Program-made: the position numbers and the translations under genes
In this document: piece after piece, positions 27,560 to 34,780 of the stretch
Position numbering within the stretch: position 1 is the first letter of the stretch
Layout: the number at the start of each line of letters is the position of its first letter
The notes under the pieces: generated by a model
Database searches by the model: none
What the model was told of the DNA's origin: nothing
The model's input: only the letters and a program-made list of their open reading frames with translations
Source: an uncultured Methylococcaceae bacterium
GTDB taxonomy: Bacteria; Pseudomonadota; Gammaproteobacteria; Methylococcales; Methylomonadaceae
Assembly: GCA_903863905.1 (NCBI GenBank)
Contig: CAIPDT010000029.1
Location: 1 to 47,368, forward strand
Direction of reading: 5' to 3'
DNA length: 47,368 nt

Positions 27560-28801
27560 ATGAAGCTTCGTACCTTTTTAACCCGTACATTGTGTGTGCT
27601 AACCATCACCAGCAATGCTTACGCGACCACCTATAATTTGCCACAAACAAAAGGTGACCGCGTGGTGGCGATTTCTCCCACTGATATCGTGACGATCACC
27701 TCTGATCATGATCAAACCTTATTAGATATCGCGCGACGCTTTAACATAGGACAAACTGAGATTGTGACTTTAAATACAGGTTTGGATCGTTGGTTGATTA
27801 AAACAGGCACTGTGGTGCGGTTACCTAATCGTCGTATCCTACCTGACAGCCCTCATGTGGGTATTACGTTAAATATTGCCGAGTACCGGATGTATTATTA
27901 TCCAGCGGATCAACCGGGTACGGTACGATCTTACTCACATGGGGTAGGTCGTCAAGATTGGCAAACTCCCTTAGGTAGAACGACGGTTGCTAAAAAAGTA
28001 AAAGATCCTGCTTGGCATCCACCCGAATCAATTCGTCGTGAACATGCGGCTAACGGTGATTTCTTGCCCGAGACTGTGCTGCCAGGCATTCATAATCCTT
28101 TAGGTGCGTATGCCTTGTATTTAAATTTACCGGGTGATTATCGTATTCATGGAACGGATATTGATAAGATATTCGGTATTGGTATGCAAATTACGCATGG
28201 CTGTGTGCGTATGTATCCTGAAGATATTGAAGCGCTTTATAAATCTGTGCCAATTGGAACGCCGGTTTATATTGTTAAACAACCGATTAAAGTGGGCTGG
28301 TTAAACAATACCTTGTATATTGAAGCGCACCCTGATCTTGAAGGTGAAGAAAAAACCCAAGACCAGCGTTATGCCGCGGCTTTAGCATTAATTGAGAAAG
28401 CCAACAACGGTGTAGTACCCGATTTTGATCAGGTAGCGTTGGCTCAAGCTATAAAAGATTTAGATGGTACACCTGTTGCATTGTATGAAGGCTTAGCCCC
28501 TGAACAAGAAGAACTGCAAGATGTCGCACCTGAAATCAAGCCTGTGGTAAAACAATCTGCCACTAAGACTAAAGCGCCTAAAGCAGCATCTAGCAAAAAA
28601 TCAGTTCAAACCAGTGCCGCAACCACTAAAAAATCGGCAGCCGTTAAAAAAGCAGAGCCCGTAGTAGCCAGTAAAGCAAAGGCAAAGGTTAAAGAAGCAG
28701 GTGTTGCCAGTAAACCTGCGCCTGCTGTAAAGAAACAAGTAAACACTAACGCCACTCCTAAACCCAGCAGTTCAACGGGCGGTTATTATCACGGCACCTA
28801 A
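27560..28801 (+). CDS. L,D-transpeptidase (YkuD family) with a long Lys/Ala-rich tail
   Basis: Periplasmic enzyme that makes 3-3 cross-links in peptidoglycan or anchors Braun's lipoprotein. Residues 1-22 are a signal peptide, about 41-90 look like a LysM-type module (DQTLLDIARRFNIGQTEIV), and about 98-240 are the YkuD domain with HGTD at 197-200 and catalytic C215 in THGCVRMYPEDIE. The layout up to residue 310 matches E. coli ErfK/YbiS/YcfS. Residues 325-413 form an extra low-complexity tail rich in K, A, S, P and T that ends GGYYHGT. It probably lies in the periplasm and may bind the wall or nucleic acid. Confidence 0.92.
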   Translation: MKLRTFLTRTLCVLTITSNAYATTYNLPQTKGDRVVAISPTDIVTITSDHDQTLLDIARRFNIGQTEIVTLNTGLDRWLIKTGTVVRLPNRRILPDSPHVGITLNIAEYRMYYYPADQPGTVRSYSHGVGRQDWQTPLGRTTVAKKVKDPAWHPPESIRREHAANGDFLPETVLPGIHNPLGAYALYLNLPGDYRIHGTDIDKIFGIGMQITHGCVRMYPEDIEALYKSVPIGTPVYIVKQPIKVGWLNNTLYIEAHPDLEGEEKTQDQRYAAALALIEKANNGVVPDFDQVALAQAIKDLDGTPVALYEGLAPEQEELQDVAPEIKPVVKQSATKTKAPKAASSKKSVQTSAATTKKSAAVKKAEPVVASKAKAKVKEAGVASKPAPAVKKQVNTNATPKPSSSTGGYYHGT

Positions 28802-28802
28802 G

Positions 28803-28840
28803 ACTTAGACTTTAAGCGAACTTAGACTCTAAGCGCTTAG
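28803..28840. repeat. Tiny tandem duplication and palindrome between convergent genes
   Basis: ACTTAGACTTTAAGCG (28803-28818) is repeated with one mismatch at 28820-28835. The second copy runs into a perfect 12-bp palindrome, CTAAGCGCTTAG (28829-28840), which includes the rsgA stop codon. Confidence 0.6.
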
Positions 28841-29718
28841 GTTAAAGGCATTTTTTCTCTTAACTTTAAGAAGCGTTGATAACGGCTATTGGATATTTCG
28901 CCGTTTTCAACGCCGGCTCTTACTGCACAACCCTTATCTTGTAAATGCCGGCAGTTATTAAACTGGCATTGTTCTAACGGGGCTTGAAACTCCCGATACC
29001 CATAGGCGAGTCTATATTCTGTTAAACCCGCTAAGCCAAATATAGCCACACCAGGGCTATCAATTAAATCTCCCCCCTCATTTAAATGATACAGCGTTGC
29101 CGCCGTTGTGGTATGCCGACCATGCTTCGTGGTCGCAGAGATGGTATTGGTTTTTAATTCTTTATCAGGAATAATCGCGTTGGTTAACGAAGACTTGCCC
29201 ACGCCAGATTGCCCTGCCAACATGCTCACTTGGCCTTTTAAAGCGTCTTTAAGCGCCTGTAAACCCGAAGAAGAATGCGCACTGACCCGATATAAGTCAT
29301 ACCCTAACGATTGATAAGTTAACAACTCTTGTTCAATAGCGTCTGATTGATATAAATCCGTCTTATTTAACACCAGTGCCGCATTAATATTATTGTTTTC
29401 ACACACCGCTAAATATTGATCTAACAATAAAAAATCACAATGCGGTTCTACGGCAAACACTACAAACACGGTATCCAGATTAGCCGCAACCGGCCTGATA
29501 TTACGGTTTCTAGAAGGGCGGGACAAGACAGAACGGCGAGGTAAAATACTTTCTATACGGCCTTGGTCAGGGCTCACCAAGGTCCATAACACGTTATCAC
29601 CCACCGCCACGGTATCCAGTTTTCTTAACGTGGAACACAAAGTAATGGTATCGTTGTGTTCAACCGCGATGCCTTGACCTAAGTGGGCAATGACCCGTCC
29701 TTCTAGTAACTCAGTCAT
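28837..29718 (-). CDS. rsgA: Ribosome small-subunit biogenesis GTPase RsgA
   Basis: Circularly permuted GTPase that checks the decoding centre of the 30S subunit during late maturation. The 293-residue protein has an N-terminal OB fold, then the G motifs in permuted order: G4 NKTD (118-121), G1 GQSGVGKSSL (169-178) and G3 DSPG (220-223). The zinc knuckle at the C-terminus has C251, C256, H258 and C264. Its ATG overlaps the upstream peptidase stop by one base (TAATG). orn, the classical neighbour of rsgA, is divergent one gene away. Confidence 0.97.
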   Translation of the reverse strand: MTELLEGRVIAHLGQGIAVEHNDTITLCSTLRKLDTVAVGDNVLWTLVSPDQGRIESILPRRSVLSRPSRNRNIRPVAANLDTVFVVFAVEPHCDFLLLDQYLAVCENNNINAALVLNKTDLYQSDAIEQELLTYQSLGYDLYRVSAHSSSGLQALKDALKGQVSMLAGQSGVGKSSLTNAIIPDKELKTNTISATTKHGRHTTTAATLYHLNEGGDLIDSPGVAIFGLAGLTEYRLAYGYREFQAPLEQCQFNNCRHLQDKGCAVRAGVENGEISNSRYQRFLKLREKMPLT

Positions 29719-30965
29719 TAGGCTTTAGATTCCAAATGTGCGATACGAATAGCCGCCGGTGGATGACTGTAATGAAACGCAGAATACAGCGGATCAGGGG
29801 TGAGGGTATTGGCATTTTCTTCATATAGCTTCACTAAGCCACTAATCAACATGCCGGCTTTCGCATTCTTAGCTGCAAAGTCATCGGCTTCAAATTCAAA
29901 CTTACGTTGAAAATAGGCACTGATGGGTTGCATAAAAAAAGTAAAGCTAGAAGACACCAACATGAACAATAATAATGCCGCCGCATGAGACTTTTGTTCA
30001 ATCGCTAAGCCTAAACCGGTATAAAACCAATCTTGATCAATTAACCAACCTAAAATACCTAGGCTGATTAAACTCATCACCGCCGTCGCACCCATCATTT
30101 TAATCACATGCTTACATTTAAAATGTCCCAGTTCGTGGGCTAAAACCGCTTCCAACTCCTCTTCTTCCAGTGAGTTAATTAAGTTATCAAAAAACACGAT
30201 ACGTTTGTTATTACCCAAGCCCGTAAAATAGGCATTACCATGACCGGATCGTTTAGAACCATCCATAATAAAGATGCCTTGACTGTTAAAGCCACAACGC
30301 ACTAATAATCCTTGGATACGTTGTTTTAAAGAACCGTCTTCCATGGGGGTAAATTTATTAAATAACGGCGCAATCACCGTGGGGTATAGCCAGCTCATTA
30401 ATAACGAGAAACTCATCATAATGCCCCAAGCCCACAACCACCAGGTAGAACCCACGTTATCCATAATCCATAAAATTAACGCTAATAACGGCAAACCAAT
30501 CACGGCGCCTAAGACCAAGGCGAGTAATTGATCCTTTACAAATTGAGCGGCGGTGCTTTTGTTAAAGCCAAACTTTTCTTCAAGCACAAAGGTTTGATAC
30601 AAACTCGTTGGAATCTCGATGACTGTTAAGACTAAAAACACCCCCGCCAAAGCCACGACGCCCGACCAGAGAGGATCAGAGATTGTTGCCGCACTTAAGG
30701 CAAAGGCTTCATTAATACCGCCACCCAAAGTCATTAGCAGTAACACGACGATGCTTATAACGGTGTCAATATTGCCTAGAACTAATTTAGCCTGGGTATA
30801 ATCCGCCGCTTTTTGATGTGCCGCTAAAGGCACTTTAGCTTTAAAGGCCGCTGGCACTTCGGCGCGATGTTCTGCCACATAATGACCATGGCGAAAAGCC
30901 AACCAAAAGTGGACGGCGTTAGAAATAAGTAAAGCAATTAAGAATAAATTAGTAAAGGTATTCAT
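29718..30965 (-). CDS. M48 family zinc metallopeptidase, Ste24-like
   Basis: 415-residue integral membrane protease. Several hydrophobic helices surround the zinc motif H277-E-L-G-H281 (LAHELGHFKCKH), and the third ligand is probably E359 in EFEADDFAAKNA. The architecture follows the CAAX-prenyl-protease/Ste24 branch (M48A) rather than HtpX, because it has the long N-terminal membrane region and the NAYFTGLGNNKRIVFFDNL segment. Bacterial members are thought to act in membrane protein quality control. It is coupled to rsgA and divergent from orn, an arrangement seen in several gammaproteobacteria. Confidence 0.92.
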   Translation of the reverse strand: MNTFTNLFLIALLISNAVHFWLAFRHGHYVAEHRAEVPAAFKAKVPLAAHQKAADYTQAKLVLGNIDTVISIVVLLLMTLGGGINEAFALSAATISDPLWSGVVALAGVFLVLTVIEIPTSLYQTFVLEEKFGFNKSTAAQFVKDQLLALVLGAVIGLPLLALILWIMDNVGSTWWLWAWGIMMSFSLLMSWLYPTVIAPLFNKFTPMEDGSLKQRIQGLLVRCGFNSQGIFIMDGSKRSGHGNAYFTGLGNNKRIVFFDNLINSLEEEELEAVLAHELGHFKCKHVIKMMGATAVMSLISLGILGWLIDQDWFYTGLGLAIEQKSHAAALLLFMLVSSSFTFFMQPISAYFQRKFEFEADDFAAKNAKAGMLISGLVKLYEENANTLTPDPLYSAFHYSHPPAAIRIAHLESKA

Positions 30966-31051
30966 CAGTCAGGTACATTAAGTTTAGGGTTAGACGTACA
31001 GTTGTGCCAATGCTACACTAACCACTACTAACAATACAATGGAATCAATCA

Positions 31052-31597
31052 ATGACACAGGATTCTCAACATCTTATTTGGATCGATCTTGAAATGACCG
31101 GACTCGATCCCGATCGTGATTTAATTATAGAAATAGCCACCATAGTCACCGACAAAAACTTAAATATCCTTGCCGAAGGCCCTGTGCTTGCCGTGCATCA
31201 ATCTGATGAAGCCTTAGCGGCCATGGACGAATGGAACCAAACCCATCATGGACAATCTGGCTTAATTGAGCGGGTAAAAGCGTCCACTATTAATGATCAA
31301 GAAGCCGAGAGGTTAACTCTAGAATTTTTAGAGCACTGGTTGCCCAAAAATACTTCACCGATGTGTGGCAATAGTATTGGTCAAGATAGACGTTTCTTAT
31401 ACCGTTATATGCCCAACTTAGAAGCCTTTTTCCATTATCGAAGCATTGACGTTTCAACCGTTAAAGAATTAGCCGCACGTTGGGCCCCCGAGGTAAAAGA
31501 TGGCTTTAATAAAGAATCTAAGCATCAGGCTTTAGATGACATTATTGAATCAATTGAAGAGTTACGTTACTACCGAGAACATTTTATCAAGTTTTAA
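31052..31597 (+). CDS. orn: Oligoribonuclease
   Basis: Essential 3'-5' exonuclease that finishes RNA decay by cleaving di- and short oligonucleotides, including pGpG. The 181-residue protein has the DEDDh residues: [10 protein letters not shown] near the start, [11 protein letters not shown] in the middle and HQALDDI near the end. Length is standard. crcB follows after two bases and may be cotranscribed. Confidence 0.98.
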   Translation: MTQDSQHLIWIDLEMTGLDPDRDLIIEIATIVTDKNLNILAEGPVLAVHQSDEALAAMDEWNQTHHGQSGLIERVKASTINDQEAERLTLEFLEHWLPKNTSPMCGNSIGQDRRFLYRYMPNLEAFFHYRSIDVSTVKELAARWAPEVKDGFNKESKHQALDDIIESIEELRYYREHFIKF

Positions 31598-31599
31598 TC

Positions 31600-32307
31600 A
31601 TGAACCAATTAATCTCCATTGCTTTAGGCGGCGCCTGCGGTGCGGTTATCCGTTTTTTAATGTCCACCGGTTTGTATCAATGGTTAGGGCGCGGTTTTCC
31701 GTATGGCACCTTAGCTGTGAATGTGGTGGGGTCCTTTTTAATTGGCTTATTAACTGAAGCCTTAATCGTGCAACGGATTGCCATTGCCTTTGAATATAGA
31801 GCCGCCATCTTAGTCGGCTTTATTGGCGCCTTTACTACTTTTTCGACCTTTTCTTTAGAAACCGTTTACTTATTAGAACAAGGCAATATCACCCGGGCGG
31901 GCTTAAATATAGTGGTCAGCGTATTAGGCTGTTTATTAGCGGTTTGGATAGGTTTAGTGTTTGGGCGTAGTTTGTTTTATTATTCGGGTGGGGTCTTTAA
32001 TTGGAGTGGTGGGGTGGTGCCTTATGCGCTATTGATCGTCAATGCCATAGGGGCTTTTATTATTGGCATCGTCGTTACGGTATTAATGCAAAAAGTGGCG
32101 CTGTCGATAGAATATAAAGCCACCTTGATGATAATTATGGTGGGGGTGTACTTAACCTTATCAGGCTTGTATTTAGTATTATTTTTGGTTGAAAATAACT
32201 ATACCTTTGATGCCAATGCCAACTTGATGCTAGGCACCTTTGTTGGCAATGGTTTGGGTTGTTTATTGATGATTTGGTTAGGCTTATTAGTCAGTAAACA
32301 GATCTAA
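31600..32307 (+). CDS. crcB: Double-length CrcB/Fluc fluoride channel, fused and probably inverted repeats
   Basis: Ordinary CrcB has about 125 residues and four helices and works as an antiparallel dimer that exports fluoride. This protein has 235. Residues 1-123 are a complete CrcB: GGACGAVIRF, pore N41 in AVNVVGSFLIG, and the phenylalanine box with F81 and F84 in GAFTTFSTFSLE. Residues 140-233 align to helices 2-4 of the first half (PYALLIVNAIGAFIIG with N148; EYKATLMIIMVGVYLTLSG; GNGLGCLLMIWLGLL). The second half lacks helix 1 and its phenylalanines are replaced by leucines. Seven helices in all should place the halves in opposite orientation. It is 2 bp after orn, so no riboswitch intervenes. 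Confidence 0.85.
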   Translation: MNQLISIALGGACGAVIRFLMSTGLYQWLGRGFPYGTLAVNVVGSFLIGLLTEALIVQRIAIAFEYRAAILVGFIGAFTTFSTFSLETVYLLEQGNITRAGLNIVVSVLGCLLAVWIGLVFGRSLFYYSGGVFNWSGGVVPYALLIVNAIGAFIIGIVVTVLMQKVALSIEYKATLMIIMVGVYLTLSGLYLVLFLVENNYTFDANANLMLGTFVGNGLGCLLMIWLGLLVSKQI

Positions 32308-32322
32308 CAAGCCCTGAGTCCG

Positions 32323-32637
32323 TTATTTAACAATCAAACTATTATTAACCGATCTCACGCCTTTTATTGATTTTGTTAAATCAGTCGCACGCTTTAAACT
32401 CGACGCATTATCAACAAAACCACTCAGTTGTACCACGCCTCTATAGGTCGTGACGTTCACCTGAAAATAATTAAGTTTTGAATCGCCCAATATCGTGGTT
32501 TTTACCTTTGAGGTAATCGCCATGTCATCAAGATACTCTCCCGTGCTTTCATAGGTTTTTCCTCCGGCACAGCCATTAAGGGATATGATCAAGAATAGAC
32601 TTATAAAAAGACGCGTGATGACATTTAAGTAGTGCAT
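32323..32637 (-). CDS. BON-domain lipoprotein
   Basis: 104 residues. An N-terminal lipoprotein signal has the lipobox LNGC near residue 23, followed by a single BON domain (about 40-103) with DDMAITSKVKTTIL, VNVTTYRGVVQLSGFVD and IKGVRSVNNSLIV. BON proteins such as OsmY and DolP bind phospholipid or outer-membrane assembly sites and guard envelope integrity. It is convergent with crcB and probably monocistronic. Confidence 0.9.
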   Translation of the reverse strand: MHYLNVITRLFISLFLIISLNGCAGGKTYESTGEYLDDMAITSKVKTTILGDSKLNYFQVNVTTYRGVVQLSGFVDNASSLKRATDLTKSIKGVRSVNNSLIVK

Positions 32638-32770
32638 GAATTAGGTCCCAAGAAAAATGTAGTGTAGAGTGCTTTTAACGCTAGATGACTGAATCACCTT
32701 GCGAATGCTTAAAATAATACATTAATGCTACATAGATGCAATGACTCTCTTAAAATAAAAGGTTAATTGA

Positions 32771-33628
32771 ATGCTACAGCCACATACGCAGGGGTTTTTA
32801 TTTAGAATGAGTCACTATAAAGTGCTTATTACAGGCTTGCTCTTAGCCTTAACACTGCCGGCTTGTGCAGAGTCAAACGTATATGAGTGGCAGGATAGTG
32901 CAGGGGGTGCGCATTATTCAGATGCTTACCACCCGCAGGCAAAACGGGTCACGCTTAAATCCAATGACGCCTTATATACGGTTAAAACTGTTTATGATGG
33001 TGACACGGTCCAGTTAGAAGATGGCCGAAAAATTCGGTTCTTAGGCATTAATACACCCGAAATACAACATCGAAATAAAGCGGCAGAAGAGGGCGGTTAT
33101 GAGGCTAAAGCATGGTTAAGTCAAAAACTGCAAAACACTCGGGTACGGTTAGAATTTGATGTGGAGAATACCGATAAATATGGCAGAACCTTAGCCTATT
33201 TAGTCACCGAAAATCATGAAGTACTTAATATCTCCTTAGTTAAAGCCGGCTTAGCTGCGGTGAGTATTTTTCCACCCAATCTATTGTATGTGCAAGAATT
33301 AAGCGCGGCTCAACAATACGCCGAACAACATCAGTTGGGTATTTGGAAAGCAGCGTCTTATGCCGTGATACCTGTTGAGCGCTTAACTAATACCGGTCAT
33401 TTTGGTTGGACTCGTTTAGTCGGCAAAGTGCAATCCATTCGAGAATCAGATAAATTTATTTTTTTAGTATTTAATGAGCAGTTTGAAGTGCGTATTGAGC
33501 GAGAAAGTGTGTCGCTATTTCCGGACTTAAAGTCTTATGTCGGTAAGGTTATTGAGGTTCGTGGTTGGCTTAATAAAAACAAAGATCACTTTTCAATGTT
33601 GATTCGGCATCCCAGTGCGATGATTTGA
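32771..33628 (+). CDS. Secreted thermonuclease-family protein with DUF4124 and a C-terminal OB-like domain
   Basis: 285 residues in three parts. After a signal peptide (around ALTLPACAES, possibly with a lipobox cysteine), residues 37-65 are a DUF4124 motif (VYEWQDSAGGAHYSD). Residues 70-198 are a staphylococcal-nuclease domain with VYDGDTVQL, RKIRFLGINTPEIQH and KYGRTLAYLV, so the Arg/Glu/Arg catalytic set appears present. Residues 210-285 look like an OB fold (LVGKVQSIRES, VIEVRGWL). The ATG at 32771 has AAGG upstream; the ATG at 32807 would give a more compact signal peptide. It probably degrades nucleic acids in the periplasm or outside. Confidence 0.85.
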   Translation: MLQPHTQGFLFRMSHYKVLITGLLLALTLPACAESNVYEWQDSAGGAHYSDAYHPQAKRVTLKSNDALYTVKTVYDGDTVQLEDGRKIRFLGINTPEIQHRNKAAEEGGYEAKAWLSQKLQNTRVRLEFDVENTDKYGRTLAYLVTENHEVLNISLVKAGLAAVSIFPPNLLYVQELSAAQQYAEQHQLGIWKAASYAVIPVERLTNTGHFGWTRLVGKVQSIRESDKFIFLVFNEQFEVRIERESVSLFPDLKSYVGKVIEVRGWLNKNKDHFSMLIRHPSAMI

Positions 33629-33729
33629 GGCATTGATCAATTTAATTTATAGTCAGTAAATGGTTTTATTAAGACCTTTTGGGGTTTTTAACTTGTGTTT
33701 TAAGCACTTAATTATTGAAGGTTAAAACA

Positions 33730-34533
33730 TTAAAATATCTTATCCGCGATGGTCATCCCAATTTCAAGCGTAATAAGCCAAATGATAATCCATTCTAAGA
33801 TAGTGGAGTGGCGATGTTTTTGTTCATCAGCTAGCATTTCGAAGAGCTCATGGATGGTTTCAAGTTTTTTGGATAACACTTGAGTGCGTTGGGCAATTTC
33901 TAAATATTTGGCAGTGATTGTATAAAAGATTTCATATTCTGGATACTCCCAGAAGAAGTCGGGGGTATCTAGTAAATCGTAATTTAAAATAATATCGCTT
34001 TTAGTTAAGAATAATTGTCCCCGTATCTTAGCGATGTTGTTGCGGCTTAATTTAATCCGACCATTTTCTGCTAACGATCTAGGGATATAATTGGTGTTAT
34101 TAATCGTGGTAATGGCGTTTGTTTCAAACGATGCCAGTTTGATCGATTGTGCCATGCCTTGAGATAAAGCAAATATCAAAATAGGATCAGAGGATTCAAT
34201 CTCAATATGATCTTCTATAATGCGAGTAGTTGGACAGTTAAGGTTAAACGTAAAAAAATCTTCTTCGATGACCGTTAAGGGATGATCCGCGTTAGCTAAT
34301 AATAATTGGTGTAATTTGGTTTGGTCTTCAGTATTTACATTCCAATGAACCACGGCACCGTAGGCAAAAACCACTGACCATGAGTTATCATCTTCAATGA
34401 GTAAAGCGCCTTTAATGATTCGAATTAAGGTTGTTTCAGAGAGGGTGGTCGCTAATTCGTTTATATCAAAGCGTAAGGCTAAACAAAAAGCCGCGCATTT
34501 TTTTGTTGGGTTTTTTGTTGACGTTGCGGTCAT
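33730..34533 (-). CDS. RMND1/Sif2-like membrane protein (DUF155, YagE family)
   Basis: 267 residues. The soluble part (1-235) contains the DUF155 core (ALLIEDDNSWSVVFAYGAVVHWN, FALSQGMAQSIKL, NIAKIRGQLF), followed by a helical segment with YEIFYTITAKYLEIAQRTQVL and the family's closing membrane helix, HRHSTILEWIIIWLITLEIG. Mitochondrial homologs (RMND1, Mrx10) support translation of organelle-encoded membrane proteins; the bacterial role is not established. It is monocistronic, with 101 bp to the nuclease gene it faces and 247 bp to the next. Confidence 0.88.
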   Translation of the reverse strand: MTATSTKNPTKKCAAFCLALRFDINELATTLSETTLIRIIKGALLIEDDNSWSVVFAYGAVVHWNVNTEDQTKLHQLLLANADHPLTVIEEDFFTFNLNCPTTRIIEDHIEIESSDPILIFALSQGMAQSIKLASFETNAITTINNTNYIPRSLAENGRIKLSRNNIAKIRGQLFLTKSDIILNYDLLDTPDFFWEYPEYEIFYTITAKYLEIAQRTQVLSKKLETIHELFEMLADEQKHRHSTILEWIIIWLITLEIGMTIADKIF

Positions 34534-34780
34534 GTTTATTTCGCTATGGTGTGGTATTAGTTATTTGAGATCACGGTTTAATGTAGATTATCAAATAGGG
34601 GCAATACAGGGCTTAAATACTTAATTAAATGAAGTGTATTATTTCATAATTGTATGACTATTATGCTATTTATCTGAATATTTACAGTGCGCTTCTGGCA
34701 GCATAACAATAATAATTTTGAAGAATGAGATTAGTGAGCAATAATTGTGCAAATATTATTTTAATTTAGGTCAATTTGCG

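Noticed and set aside
31590-31600. Fluoride riboswitch for crcB
   Set aside because: Only two bases separate orn and crcB, so there is no room.
34745-34780. Upstream TTG start for the glycosidase
   Set aside because: It adds polar residues before an otherwise good signal peptide and has no ribosome-binding site; the ATG at 34781 is preferred.
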